From the NCBI GenBank assembly GCA_022072405.1, contig JAJVHX010000002.1, positions 26,105 through 90,104 on the forward strand: 64,000 nucleotides of DNA, in the 5' to 3' direction. A program made the position numbers and the translations under genes. How positions within the stretch are numbered: position 1 is the stretch's first letter; the number at the start of each line of letters is the position of its first letter. Source of the DNA: Phycisphaerae bacterium (GTDB lineage Bacteria; Planctomycetota; Phycisphaerae; UBA1845; CAIVHJ01). The notes under the pieces are model-generated. The model saw only the letters and a program-made list of their open reading frames with translations. It was not told where the DNA came from and did no database searches. This document shows positions 43,895-53,463 of this stretch, one piece after another.

Positions 43895-45025
43895 ATGGGA
43901 CAGGTGGTGACGACGTTTTTGACAGGGGGTACGGGGTTTATCGGCCAGTACCTGCTCCGGGAGCTGTTGCGGCGCGAGCGACGGGTGGTCATGCTGCTGA
44001 GAGGTCAGCCGGCGGAAAGTCGGCGGCGGTTGGCGTCGTTGATGCAGCCATTGGGGGTGGCGATTGATGACGCGGTGCGCGACGGCCAGTTGCTGCTGGT
44101 TGATGGTCAGTTGCCAGACCAGTTACCCGTCGTGACCCAGGTTCATGTCGATCAGATCATTCACTCGGCCGCCTGCCGAAAACCACTCAATGACGAACCG
44201 AACGGTGAGCCGTTTCACACGAATGTTTATGGCGTGGAGCGCCTCGCCCAGTGGGCTTTGGATCACGGGGTGAGGCGGATGGATTTTATAAGTACGGCTT
44301 ATACCTGTGGTCGATCCATCCCGCGGGCTTATGAAGAGTTTTACGATCCGCAACCGCCGTATGAAACCGATTACGAAGTCAGCAAGTGGCAGGCGGAAAA
44401 ACTGCTGCTGAACTGGTCGCAACGACACGGCGTGCCGCTGACGATACTGCGTCCCAGCCTGGTGATCGGCGATTCGCAGACCGGTTACACCACGCAATAT
44501 GAAGGGTTTTATCAACTGGTTCGGGTAATCAGCATGCTGGCCAAGCTGTTCAGCGATCAGCGGGATGAGCGCGGCCTGCTCGAACTGCCGCTGCGAATCC
44601 CCGCACAACCGACCGGCACGCAGAATCTGGTACCGGTGGACTGGGTTGCGGCGGCGATTACCGAGATCGCCGGTCAGCCATTGACCGGCCAGGCGATTTA
44701 TAACCTCACCAATCCCTGCCCGCCGCAGAATGAGAAGATCAAGTCCTTTTTCGAGGGCTACTACCGGCTGCGTGGCGGGTATTATGTGCAGGAGGTGGAT
44801 CGAGCCCGCAGTGCCAGCATGGCGGAAAACATGTTTCTGAACATGCACCAGCTGGTCTTCCGACAGTTCAACTATACGCCCGAATTCGATTGCACCAACA
44901 CCACTCGTGCCCTGCAAAACAGCGGGATCACCTTTCCCACGGTGAATAATGCGCTTCTAGCCAAGCTGATCGATTATGCTGAACAGCAGCAGTGGGGGCG
45001 GTTGGCGGCGAGCGCTGCTTCATAG
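43895..45025 (+). CDS. SDR-family reductase of the thioester/fatty-acyl reductase type
   Basis: 376 residues from ATG 43895 (AGGAAGAG upstream); the earlier ATG at 43865 region lacks a site. The NAD(P)-binding loop is TFLTGGTGFIGQYLLREL near residue 6, followed by a Male-sterile/NAD_binding_4-type pattern: HSAACRKPL, FISTAYTCG, the YEVSKW active site with Tyr and Lys, and VPVDWVAAAITEIA. This places it with thioester-reductase or fatty-acyl-CoA reductase-like enzymes rather than sugar epimerases. No ACP or ligase partner is adjacent. Confidence 0.82.
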   Translation: MGQVVTTFLTGGTGFIGQYLLRELLRRERRVVMLLRGQPAESRRRLASLMQPLGVAIDDAVRDGQLLLVDGQLPDQLPVVTQVHVDQIIHSAACRKPLNDEPNGEPFHTNVYGVERLAQWALDHGVRRMDFISTAYTCGRSIPRAYEEFYDPQPPYETDYEVSKWQAEKLLLNWSQRHGVPLTILRPSLVIGDSQTGYTTQYEGFYQLVRVISMLAKLFSDQRDERGLLELPLRIPAQPTGTQNLVPVDWVAAAITEIAGQPLTGQAIYNLTNPCPPQNEKIKSFFEGYYRLRGGYYVQEVDRARSASMAENMFLNMHQLVFRQFNYTPEFDCTNTTRALQNSGITFPTVNNALLAKLIDYAEQQQWGRLAASAAS

Positions 45026-45062
45026 TTCACAACCGGTCCACGTCGCGACATTCGTTATTCAA

Positions 45063-45095
45063 CTCCGCGCAGGCTGAAGCCTGTGAGGCTTTCAG
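45063..45095 (+). repeat. Palindromic repeat (REP-like), partial
   Basis: CGCGCAGGCTGAAGCCTGTG, in the gap between two convergent genes. The right flank is truncated. Confidence 0.75.
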
Positions 45096-45113
45096 AATGA
45101 TAAATAAACTGAT

Positions 45114-46445
45114 TTACAAAGTGATGCGCAGGCGAAAGGCCATGACCAGAGAGTCTTTGTTTTCGTCGCTGCCGCCTGGCTGAGTGATATATTGCAGGTC
45201 CGGGGTGAAGGTCATCCACGGGGTGATCTGGATGCTGTAATAGAATTCGTAGCCGGTTTCGCGGCTGAGTTCGCGACTGACCTCTTCCTGATAATCATTG
45301 GAACCATGCAGGCCATATACACCGAATCCAAATACATCTTTATCGCGCGTAGGGACTAATCCTTCATATTGCAAGCCGGTGCTCCAGGAGTGCTGAAGTC
45401 GATTGACGGTCCCGTCGCGCACCCCGTAACGGGCAAATACGCCCAGCCCCTGCGGATCATCCGAACCTTCCCGCCAGACGAGCTGATCAAAGCTGAGATA
45501 AAAGCCCCAGTCGCTGTTTTCAAGGTGAGCGGGGCGTCGGCGGAGCGGTGCATCCCAGCGGCGGAATTCCGGACGCGGGCGGGGATCGTAAACCCAGCCG
45601 AAGCGGTAGTTGCCGGGCAAAGGGCCGTTAGCGCTGTCCAGTTTGAATTTGAGGTCGGTTTCAAAATAACCGTAATAGTCGGCCCGGCCATGAAAGGCCG
45701 TGTCGAATCCGTCGCGGTTGAGCTGGGCTTCGCTGTCCGCCGCGCCGATGATGAACCCCAGCCAATCAACGGGGTTGACGAACAGTGCGGCGCCCAGACC
45801 AATGGGCAGCGGCACGGCGGCGACGTTGTTATTATCCAGCGAGGTGTTGAGGAACTGCTTGTCTTCACTGTTGGCGTAGGCGTTTTTATCAACGATGCCC
45901 TGATAATCCAGTGTGCCGAAGCGTAACTGGATTTTCTTTTCAAAGAAACTCTGTTGATACCAGAGCTGATCCACGTAGATGGACTGGTGGCCGTCGGCGT
46001 CATCGATCGGATCCGAGAGGGCGCCGACCTTGCCGTTGATATTGCGATGGCGTCCCAGCCAGCCCTGGTAGAACATGAAAATTTCGCCGCCAGGAATCAA
46101 ACCCATTTTTTCCAGATCGAAACTGGTGGTCCAGTCATAGGTGTGGCTGTAGCGGTGAGCGTTGGTGGTATCCTGGCCGCCGCGCAGATTGAAGCCGTAG
46201 TAGTTGTTGGAATAGACAACTGTTTTGATACCGATATCAGCCAGGGCGGTCCGCAGGCCGAACCAGTCACCGGTGAGGTTGCCGGCGAAGGGGTTGGCGG
46301 CGGGCTGCGAAGTCGGTTCCGCTGGTTGCGAGGTGGCGGCTTCTGCAGCAGGTTGGGTGGTGGATGCCGACTGGGCCTGAGCATGAAATGGAGAGTACAA
46401 CATTAAACCGGTGATGATCGTCATGGACAGGATGAATTTCTGCAT
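45114..46445 (-). CDS. Carbohydrate-selective porin (OprB family)
   Basis: 443 residues from ATG 46445. A signal peptide (ILSMTIITGLMLYSPFHAQA) is followed by a Ser/Thr/Gln/Ala-rich linker (SASTTQPAAEAATSQPAEPT) and then a beta-barrel pattern with many alternating aromatic strands: NLTGDWFGLRTALADIGI near the start, as in OprB, RFGTLDYQGI, and a C-terminal strand ending FRLRITL. It is an outer-membrane channel for sugars, consistent with a Gram-negative-type envelope. Confidence 0.9.
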   Translation of the reverse strand: MQKFILSMTIITGLMLYSPFHAQAQSASTTQPAAEAATSQPAEPTSQPAANPFAGNLTGDWFGLRTALADIGIKTVVYSNNYYGFNLRGGQDTTNAHRYSHTYDWTTSFDLEKMGLIPGGEIFMFYQGWLGRHRNINGKVGALSDPIDDADGHQSIYVDQLWYQQSFFEKKIQLRFGTLDYQGIVDKNAYANSEDKQFLNTSLDNNNVAAVPLPIGLGAALFVNPVDWLGFIIGAADSEAQLNRDGFDTAFHGRADYYGYFETDLKFKLDSANGPLPGNYRFGWVYDPRPRPEFRRWDAPLRRRPAHLENSDWGFYLSFDQLVWREGSDDPQGLGVFARYGVRDGTVNRLQHSWSTGLQYEGLVPTRDKDVFGFGVYGLHGSNDYQEEVSRELSRETGYEFYYSIQITPWMTFTPDLQYITQPGGSDENKDSLVMAFRLRITL

Positions 46446-46673
46446 GGTTGAGCTTCCAACTATCGGCGGTGCGAAGTGCCTCTGGTCAGGAATTGCGGGT
46501 GTTGGAAAACATACCATGAGCATGCATGAGATGCTATAGGTTTACGGTGGATGAAAGGAAATTTTTCATGCGGGTCATCAAGGTGTGCAATTCGCAGAAT
46601 ATCCATGCTGTTGATAAAATTGCACAGGAATCAACATATCACCCAATTTGATTAGCCCGAGGGAGGGTGCGGA

Positions 46674-47897
46674 ATGGAACGAGTACCAATCTGGCCCTGT
46701 TTAACCTCAACCCTGCCGGGGGTCGGAGGAGTGTGCAAACGTCAGCCGGAAGATTTCGGGGTGGAGGAACTGCCCCTTTATGCCCCCAGCGGTGCGGGAA
46801 CGCATGTTTATTTTGAAGTGGAGAAGCGGGAGCAGACCACCTATGCCGCCATCGAAGCGGTGGCGAAGGCACTGAACAAGAGTACGCGTGATGTGGGTTA
46901 TGCGGGCTTGAAAGATGCACAGGCGGTGACGCGGCAGGTATTCAGTGTGGAGCACGTCGATCCGCTGCGGGTGGCGGAACTGGAACTGCCGAAGATGCGG
47001 ATCGTGTGGGTCAATCGTCACACCAACAAACTCAAACTGGGTCACTTGCGCGGCAATCGCTTTACCATCAAGGTGCGGGAATGTGACAGCAGCGCTGTAG
47101 CGGAGCGCGCCCGTGCGATTGTGGAAGTGTTACAGCGGCGCGGCGTGCCCAATTATTTCGGGGAACAGCGTTTCGGAGCAACGGGACAGAATGCAGCCGT
47201 GGGGCGGGCGGTGTTGCGGGAGGATTATGAACGGGCGGTGCGGCTGCTGGTGGGCGATGCCCAGCCGGACGATCGACCTGATGTGGCTGAAGGTCGGCGG
47301 GCTTTTGCAGCGGGGGATTTTGCAGCGGCAGCACACTGCTTTAACTATCCGTTTCGTGAGCAGCAGCGCGTCTGTCGCGAACTGGTTAAAAATGGCGGGA
47401 ACTTCCGCAAAGCCTGGCGGGTGGTGAGCCATGATCTGCGGCGGTTGATTGTGTCGGCGGTGCAGAGCGAATTATTCAATGAGGTGCTGGCCCGGCGGAT
47501 TGATGCTCTCGATCAACTGCGGGAGGGCGACCTGGCGATGAAGCATGTGAACGGCGCCTGTTTCCGTGTCGATCAGCCGGATGTGGAGCAGCCGCGCTGC
47601 ATGAGTTTTGAGATTTCGCCCACCGGGCCGATCTTCGGTCCGCGCATGACTGATGCGGGTGGAACGGTCGCGGAACTGGAACAACAGGTGTTGAAGGAGG
47701 CAGAGCTGACGGTGGAACATTTCGCCGCGCAGCATGATCTGAAAAAATCGGGGGAGCGCCGGCCCTTGCGCGTTCCGCTGACCGAGGCTGAAGTGCAAGC
47801 TGGACGGGATCAGCAGGGAAATTATCTGCAACTGCGTTTTGCGCTGCCTCCGGGCAGCTACGCCACCGAACTCCTCCGGGAAGTGATGAAAAAATAA
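46674..47897 (+). CDS. truD: tRNA pseudouridine-13 synthase TruD
   Basis: 407 residues. The catalytic motif KSTRDVGYAGLKDAQAVTRQ near residue 70 holds the active-site Asp. It also has the N-terminal PEDFGVEE motif, LKLGHLRGNRFTIKVR, and NYFGEQRFG, all TruD-specific. A GAGGGAGGG ribosome site precedes ATG 46674. Forms pseudouridine 13 in tRNA-Glu. Followed 36 bases later by a DUF5678-like gene. Confidence 0.96.
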   Translation: MERVPIWPCLTSTLPGVGGVCKRQPEDFGVEELPLYAPSGAGTHVYFEVEKREQTTYAAIEAVAKALNKSTRDVGYAGLKDAQAVTRQVFSVEHVDPLRVAELELPKMRIVWVNRHTNKLKLGHLRGNRFTIKVRECDSSAVAERARAIVEVLQRRGVPNYFGEQRFGATGQNAAVGRAVLREDYERAVRLLVGDAQPDDRPDVAEGRRAFAAGDFAAAAHCFNYPFREQQRVCRELVKNGGNFRKAWRVVSHDLRRLIVSAVQSELFNEVLARRIDALDQLREGDLAMKHVNGACFRVDQPDVEQPRCMSFEISPTGPIFGPRMTDAGGTVAELEQQVLKEAELTVEHFAAQHDLKKSGERRPLRVPLTEAEVQAGRDQQGNYLQLRFALPPGSYATELLREVMKK

Positions 47898-47932
47898 GAC
47901 GTGAAGTGGAAAAAGTGCTATAATGAAATCAT

Positions 47933-48160
47933 ATGAGCGAAACTGACTTCATGTGGTTAAATGAGCATGGTCCGGAGCTTTTCAACCAGTATCACGGGAA
48001 ATGGATTGCTGTTCGCAACGGGGAAGTGATCGGTCTCGGAGACACGGCGAGCAGCGCTGCTCAGCAGGCTCGACAGAAAGCGCCGGAGGGAGATTTCATC
48101 CTCGAAGCAGTGGATGAAGAAGCGGATGTGATCTATGCCGGCTTGGGCTTGGCGTCGTAG
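47933..48160 (+). CDS. Small DUF5678-like protein
   Basis: 75 residues. The pattern NQYHGKWIAVRNGEVIGLGDTASSAAQQARQ resembles DUF5678, a small domain I know mostly from genes next to retropepsin-like proteases. The next gene here is such a protease and overlaps it by 26 bases, so the two are translationally coupled. Function unknown. Confidence 0.78.
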   Translation: MSETDFMWLNEHGPELFNQYHGKWIAVRNGEVIGLGDTASSAAQQARQKAPEGDFILEAVDEEADVIYAGLGLAS

Positions 48161-49283
48161 ACCCACTGTGCAATTCGGGGAAATCTGGATTCCCTTTGCT
48201 CAGATTGAGCTGCGCAAGCAGGATGGTCGCTATCAATCACTTGCATTACAGATTGATTCCGGGGCGGTAGTTTCATTATTACGTCGATCTATGGCTGAAT
48301 TTCTGGGAATCAATCTCACGTCCGGGCAGCAAATCAGTCTGGCGGGGATAGGTGGTCATCATACTACGGCGTATGTTCATAGAATTGAAACTCGGCTGGA
48401 TGTAGACCTTATCTTTCCTGCCGTACCTTTTGCATTTGCTGATACTGAACACGTTCCCAATCTACTTGGCCGGTTGGGTATATTCGACCAACTACAAATT
48501 GATTTTGATGCCAGCCTCCACCAGACCATCACTCGAACTCCGTGGTTAAATGAACAGGATGCACAAATCTGGAAATTCATACAGGAACTAGATCAACATG
48601 TTGTTTCTCGGTGGGATGCATCCATCTATCCAGCCCCTGCGAATCGTGTCATTAATATGATGATCACACGCGCTCATCAGATGATGGCAACAATCATGAA
48701 TTTAGCCAAGGTACATAATACCTGGGATTTGATACTCATTATTCGTGCTTTTTATGAATTGGCTGCTCAATTTGAATACCTGATGCAGGAGTCTCAGGAA
48801 CGCAGTCAGAAATACATAGATTTCATTAAAGTATCGAAATATACGCAGATGCAAAAGCGGCTTAAATATCCTGATGTGGGTGTAGTATTAAATCGCTTTG
48901 TCAATTCTCCCTTAAGAACAGAGGGTGAAGCACGAATTACCCAGGAGTATCATGAGGTACGCTCCGGTTTTCTTCGGCAGAATGGGAGAGAATGGGATCA
49001 ATGGTATTGCATGAAACTGCGTGATCTGGCGGATCACTTAACTCAATCAGGGCCATACAATTGGCTTGCGGAGTATGATCTGTGGTACGCCGAGGGATCG
49101 GCCTGGACGCATGGAGATCCATTTCAGCTAAGTAAATATTCACACGAAGAAGAAACTGTGCATAAATACATTCAACTGAGTTACCATTATTATTGCCGGA
49201 TGCTAAAGCATGTTACCTCAACAATGGTTCTGACGAATGAGCAATATCAAGTCATTAAAGTATGTTCCGAAGATTTCTGCTGA
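48135..49283 (+). CDS. Retropepsin-like aspartic protease with C-terminal helical domain
   Basis: 382 residues. Residues 12-130 look like a bacterial retropepsin: LALQIDSGAVVSLLRRSM with the catalytic-type D41-S42-G43 (Ser in place of Thr), then ISLAGIGGH and PNLLGRLGIFDQLQIDFD. Residues about 150-380 are a separate mostly helical domain, rich in Tyr and Trp (IIRAFYELAAQFEYLMQES, YNWLAEYDLWYAEGSAWTHGD), with some resemblance to DUF5677. It has no signal peptide. The fusion is not one I know as described. The reading frame overlaps the start of the annotated selA ORF. Confidence 0.78.
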   Translation: MPAWAWRRRPTVQFGEIWIPFAQIELRKQDGRYQSLALQIDSGAVVSLLRRSMAEFLGINLTSGQQISLAGIGGHHTTAYVHRIETRLDVDLIFPAVPFAFADTEHVPNLLGRLGIFDQLQIDFDASLHQTITRTPWLNEQDAQIWKFIQELDQHVVSRWDASIYPAPANRVINMMITRAHQMMATIMNLAKVHNTWDLILIIRAFYELAAQFEYLMQESQERSQKYIDFIKVSKYTQMQKRLKYPDVGVVLNRFVNSPLRTEGEARITQEYHEVRSGFLRQNGREWDQWYCMKLRDLADHLTQSGPYNWLAEYDLWYAEGSAWTHGDPFQLSKYSHEEETVHKYIQLSYHYYCRMLKHVTSTMVLTNEQYQVIKVCSEDFC

Positions 49284-49300
49284 TTCCTGGTTTTCAATTC

Positions 49301-50758
49301 ATGGTGCAATGCACATCATTACTTAGACAATTACCAGCGGTGGGGCGGGTGCTGGAAGAGGAGCGGGTGCGGCGATGGGGTGCGGAGCATCCGGAGGCGC
49401 TGGTCAAGCGGGCGGTGCAGCAGGCGGTGGAAAAGTGGCGGGGGCAGATACTGCAGGAAAAAGTGTTGCAGGCGCCGAGTGTGGAACAGGTCATGGATGA
49501 AGCGGAACGGATATTATTGTCCAGCGATCAGTCCTCGTTGCGGCGGGTGATCAATGCGACGGGGATCGTGCTGCATACGGGGCTGGGACGGGCGCCGCTG
49601 GCGGAGGAAGCGGTACAGGCGATTGTGGAGACGGCGCGCGGATACTGCAATCTCGAGTATGATCTGGCCAGTGGTGAACGCGGGCGGCGGGTGGATCATG
49701 TAACGGGCTTATTGTGCGAGCTGACGGGGGCGCCGGCGGCGACGGTGGTGAATAATAATGCGGCGGCGACGTTGCTGGTGCTGCGTGCGGTGGCGCAACA
49801 AAAGACAGCATCGGGTAAACAGTTAAAAAATCGCCATGTGATCGTGTCGCGCGGGCAACTGGTGGAAATTGGTGGTGAGTATCGGCTTCCGGAGATTATG
49901 AAAGCAGCCGGTGTGCAGCTGCGCGAAGTGGGGACGACCAACCGGACACGACTTGCAGATTATGCAGCCGCGATAGATGAGCGGACCTGTGCCCTGCTGC
50001 GGGTGCATACCAGTAATTATCGGGTGCAGGGATTTGTCGAGGAGGCGAGTCTGGCGGAGCTGGTAATGCTGGGGCACGAGCATGGCCTGCCGGTGCTCGA
50101 TGACCTCGGCAGCGGGGCTTTGTTGCCCAAGGGAGATGAACCGGTGGTCACCGCCAGCGTGGCGGCGGGGGCTGATCTGATCTGTTTCAGTGGGGATAAA
50201 CTGCTGGGCGGGCCGCAGGCGGGGATAATTCTGGGTCGGCAGGAACTGGTGACCGCCATTGAGAAAAGCCCGCTGATGCGCACTTATCGGCTGGACAAGC
50301 TGGTGCTGGCGGCGCTGGAAGCCACCTTGCGGTTGTATCGCGATAGGCCTCAGGTAGAGCAGCGCGTGCTGGTGTGGCGGATGTTGGGTGAGTCGCGGGA
50401 AGCAATTCGGCGGCGGGCGGAAAAACTGGTGGAACAGATGAGGGACTTGGGCACTGCTTCAGTAAACAGCTTCGCGCCGGCTGAAGCCTGCGGCTCTTTG
50501 AGGATAGAGATTAAAGAAGATCAGTCGTATGCCGGTGGGGGGGCGCTGCCGACAGCCGAGTGGCCGACCGTAGTGGTGAGGCTCGATGCTGGCCGGATGA
50601 AGGTGAATGAACTGGCGAGGCGGTTACGCTGCGGGTCTCCGGCGGTGGTGGGCCGAGTGACGGATGGTTGCGTGGTGCTGGATATGCGCACCGTGCAGGA
50701 TGAAGAAATAGAACCTTTAGCCGGGCAGATAATACAATCGCTCAGCGTACGTCAGTGA
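49301..50758 (+). CDS. selA: L-seryl-tRNA(Sec) selenium transferase
   Basis: 485 residues from ATG 49301; an earlier in-frame start at 49262 overlaps the protease gene. A PLP enzyme that converts Ser-tRNA(Sec) to Sec-tRNA(Sec). Seen: RRVINATGIVLHTGLGRAPL, EYDLASGERGRR, GEYRLPEIMKAAGVQLREVGTTN, and FSGDKLLGGPQAG with the PLP lysine near residue 300. The C-terminal part contains a palindromic repeat copy (encoding SFAPAEACGSLRIE near residue 390) without loss of frame; this adds about a dozen residues to an otherwise ordinary C-terminal domain. tRNA-Sec lies 2.6 kb downstream. selB and selD are not in the window. Confidence 0.96.
   Translation: MVQCTSLLRQLPAVGRVLEEERVRRWGAEHPEALVKRAVQQAVEKWRGQILQEKVLQAPSVEQVMDEAERILLSSDQSSLRRVINATGIVLHTGLGRAPLAEEAVQAIVETARGYCNLEYDLASGERGRRVDHVTGLLCELTGAPAATVVNNNAAATLLVLRAVAQQKTASGKQLKNRHVIVSRGQLVEIGGEYRLPEIMKAAGVQLREVGTTNRTRLADYAAAIDERTCALLRVHTSNYRVQGFVEEASLAELVMLGHEHGLPVLDDLGSGALLPKGDEPVVTASVAAGADLICFSGDKLLGGPQAGIILGRQELVTAIEKSPLMRTYRLDKLVLAALEATLRLYRDRPQVEQRVLVWRMLGESREAIRRRAEKLVEQMRDLGTASVNSFAPAEACGSLRIEIKEDQSYAGGGALPTAEWPTVVVRLDAGRMKVNELARRLRCGSPAVVGRVTDGCVVLDMRTVQDEEIEPLAGQIIQSLSVRQ
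50470..50510 (+). repeat. Palindromic repeat (REP-like) inside selA
   Basis: TTCGCGCCGGCTGAAGCCTGCGGCTCTTTGAGG. In frame; an extra surface loop is the likely outcome. Confidence 0.88.
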
Positions 50759-50822
50759 ACATCGAGTAATTGCTCTTAGAAGAGAGCTTTTCCACACTCG
50801 GCGTAACCGCCGCAGCATAAGC

Positions 50823-53063
50823 TTATTCAATGCGTCGTCGAGTCGACCATGCTAACCACAAACCCATTAGCATCAGCAAGGACGCCGGAGCGCCGGCGCC
50901 GCAGGCACCGCAGCCGCTGCTGGCATCTGGAGTCAGGGCCGGCTCGATGAGGTCATCAACCGGCTCGTCAATCGTGTTATCATTCTGTTCCGTCGGTTCC
51001 GTCACCGGCGGTTCATCTTCATCGATGATCACGACTATATTGTCATTGGTGTTGTCCGGAGCAGCGATGGGAATATCGCAGGCATCGCCCAGGCCATCCG
51101 CATCGCTGTCAGCTTGGTCGGGATTGGCATCGGCGGGGCAGTTGTCCAGTTCATCGGCCACGCCGTCGGCGTCGCTGTCGAGCGGTTCAGATGGCGGAGC
51201 AACCACTGGTTCGCAGGCATCGCCCTGGCCGTCGCTGTCCGTATCAAGCTGGTCCGGATTAGCCACTTTGAAGCAGTTATCGCAGATATTGCCGATGCCA
51301 TCGTTATCGCCGTCGCCCTGCGTATCATTGGCGACCAGCGGACAATTGTCACAGGCATCGCCGACGCCATCTTCATCGGTATCCAGCTGATCATCATCTT
51401 CAGCAAGCGGACAGATATCACAGACATCGCCGAAGTCGTCCCCGTCGGCATTGGCCTGGTCGGTATTGCCGACATTGGGGCAATTATCATCCAGATCGAT
51501 CACGCCATCGCCATCCGTATCGGGCAGATCGCTGATGAACCCACCGCCGCCGCCGCCCCCCCCACCACTACTTCCGCCGGGAGGCGGATTATTCGGCGTG
51601 TCGCAGGCGTCACCGATGCCGTCACTGTCGCTGTCACCCTGATCCGGATTGCTGAGTTCGAGGCAGTTGTCGCAGGCGTTGCCCACGGTGTCTTCATCGC
51701 TGTCGGTCTGGGGTGGATTGGCGACCGATGGGCAATTGTCGCAACTGTCGCCATCGCCGTCGCTGTCGGTATCGAGCTGGCTGGGATTCACATCCAGCGG
51801 GCAGTTGTCGCAGGAATGGCCAATGCCATCGCCGTCGTTATCCACCTGGTCGGGATTGCTGTCCAGCGGGCAGTTATCGCAGGCGTCACCGATACCGTCA
51901 CTGTCATTGTCGGTCTGAGACGGGTTACTGTCTAAGGGGCAGTTGTCGTTGCCATCGACCACGCCGTCGTTATCATCATCGGCATCGCAGAGATCGCCGT
52001 CGCCATCGCTGTCAACGTCCAACTGGCTGGGATTGCTGATCGTCGGGCAATTATCAGTGAGATCCGGTACGCCGTCACCGTCATAATCGAGTTCGCAGGC
52101 ATCGCCAATGCCATCGCTGTCCGTATCCGCCTGGCTGGGGTTGCTGACCAGCGGGCAGTTGTCGCTGCCGTTGGCGAAGCCGTCGCCATCCACATCGCTG
52201 TCGCAGAGGTCACCCGTACCGTCACTGTCCTGATCTTCCTGACCGGGGTTGGCGTTGGCGGGGCAGTTATCGCAATCGTTAATTTTACCATCGCCATCGG
52301 TATCAGCTTCGGTGCTGTCCGGCGTGCCGTCATTATCACAATCATGTATCATTCGATAGGAGCCGCTGCCGACGGCCCGATCCCCACGACTCAGCGTAAA
52401 AGCCAGTTGCAGGCTCATGTCGGAAACATCGGCGCCGACCGCCAGATAACCCGACGGCGGTACACTGGTGTTGCTGCTGGCAAAAGCCCCGCCGCTCCCG
52501 CTAGGTCCGATGACAATATCGCTGATCCCATTACCGAAAACGGTCCCATCAGGCACAAAGCCGTTATACTGAGATACCGTTACACCCATGGTGGGGTCGA
52601 GTGCATGGATCGAACCGCCATCGCCCTGCAATTCCCACAATCCTGCTGACATGCTGAATTTGCCCTTGGCTTCACTGGAGGGGATGGTCTCAAAACCCAG
52701 CAGGGCGGACTTGACGATCAACGTGGTGTCGGCTGAGCCGGTTTCCAGCATGAACTGGAAGCTTTGTATCTGAGCCTTTTTCATGACGATCTGGCCCGTC
52801 TTCAACTGCGTGCCATCAGGAATAATGTCCACCGGTGCAGCCAGCGTCCAGGAGAGTTCCTGGGTAATCGGGTTCCAGTTAACCGCCGGATCGGTAATCT
52901 GCAGATCGTAAATACCCGTGCCATTGGCGTTACTGGCTTCGATCCGCAGGATGGTATTGGACACATCCGCCCGCGCGCTGGCCGATCCGCCCAGCAGCAG
53001 CGCCATCAGCAGCATCCCGATACATCGAGAACTTGAGCCTGAAGGGTGTATCCTTGACGACAT
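50823..53063 (-). CDS. Secreted thrombospondin type 3 repeat protein
   Basis: 746 residues from ATG 53063 (GGGAG upstream). A signal peptide (IGMLLMALLLGGSASARA) leads to about 240 residues of beta-rich N-terminal domain. Then at least 13 type 3 repeats of the DNCPLxSNPSQxDxDxDGxGDxCD form, split by a Gly-rich linker (SSGGGGGGGGG) after the eighth. These bind calcium and give rod-like surface proteins. The end is an Asp/Glu/Thr tail, then CGACGAGAPASLLMLMGLWL plus ARG-rich residues, a C-terminal membrane anchor with Cys, like a sorting tail. It runs opposite to selA and tRNA-Sec. Confidence 0.93.
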   Translation of the reverse strand: MSSRIHPSGSSSRCIGMLLMALLLGGSASARADVSNTILRIEASNANGTGIYDLQITDPAVNWNPITQELSWTLAAPVDIIPDGTQLKTGQIVMKKAQIQSFQFMLETGSADTTLIVKSALLGFETIPSSEAKGKFSMSAGLWELQGDGGSIHALDPTMGVTVSQYNGFVPDGTVFGNGISDIVIGPSGSGGAFASSNTSVPPSGYLAVGADVSDMSLQLAFTLSRGDRAVGSGSYRMIHDCDNDGTPDSTEADTDGDGKINDCDNCPANANPGQEDQDSDGTGDLCDSDVDGDGFANGSDNCPLVSNPSQADTDSDGIGDACELDYDGDGVPDLTDNCPTISNPSQLDVDSDGDGDLCDADDDNDGVVDGNDNCPLDSNPSQTDNDSDGIGDACDNCPLDSNPDQVDNDGDGIGHSCDNCPLDVNPSQLDTDSDGDGDSCDNCPSVANPPQTDSDEDTVGNACDNCLELSNPDQGDSDSDGIGDACDTPNNPPPGGSSGGGGGGGGGFISDLPDTDGDGVIDLDDNCPNVGNTDQANADGDDFGDVCDICPLAEDDDQLDTDEDGVGDACDNCPLVANDTQGDGDNDGIGNICDNCFKVANPDQLDTDSDGQGDACEPVVAPPSEPLDSDADGVADELDNCPADANPDQADSDADGLGDACDIPIAAPDNTNDNIVVIIDEDEPPVTEPTEQNDNTIDEPVDDLIEPALTPDASSGCGACGAGAPASLLMLMGLWLAWSTRRRIE

Positions 53064-53367
53064 GTTCTGCTCTCCCGTGTCGAAGCATGAGTTTCTGAAA
53101 GAGATGGCAGTTGGAAGTGCGAAATCCAACCCCGGTGGAGTATCCCGCCGATCACCCACTTCTGAGTGATCTTAGCAGCCTTATTAGGGAATACTCAATA
53201 ACTCAGCCTAATTTATTAGAGTCGCCCGGGTCAAACTGGGAAAGATATTTGGAGTGGGGCTGGTGATTATCAAGACCTTGCAGCGGAATTTGTAACGTTT
53301 GGCGCGGCTGGTACCTCCGGAGACAATATTGTCCTATATATCCGGTGGTAGCGCTTAGAAAATTACG
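53064..53367. other. Region upstream of tRNA-Sec and of the TSP3 gene
   Basis: Holds the TSP3 promoter and leader on one strand and presumably the tRNA promoter on the other. Nothing further seen. Confidence 0.5.
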
Positions 53368-53463
53368 GGGAGTGTCCGGACGCCTGGTGGGTCCCGCGGC
53401 CTTCAAAGCCGTTGAGGAGTCGCAATTGCGGCCCCTGGTGGGTTCGATTCCCATCCACTCCCG
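53368..53463 (+). tRNA. selC: tRNA-Sec (anticodon TCA)
   Basis: 96 nt. Selenocysteine tRNA: long acceptor GGGAGTG paired with CACTCCC, anticodon arm GCGGC-CTTCAAA-GCCG with TCA in the loop, an extended variable arm, and a T arm with GGTTCGATTCCC. Position 8 mispairs (T-C), so the acceptor shows 7 clean pairs here. The 3' end CCA is not encoded. It serves SelA encoded 2.6 kb upstream. Confidence 0.93.
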
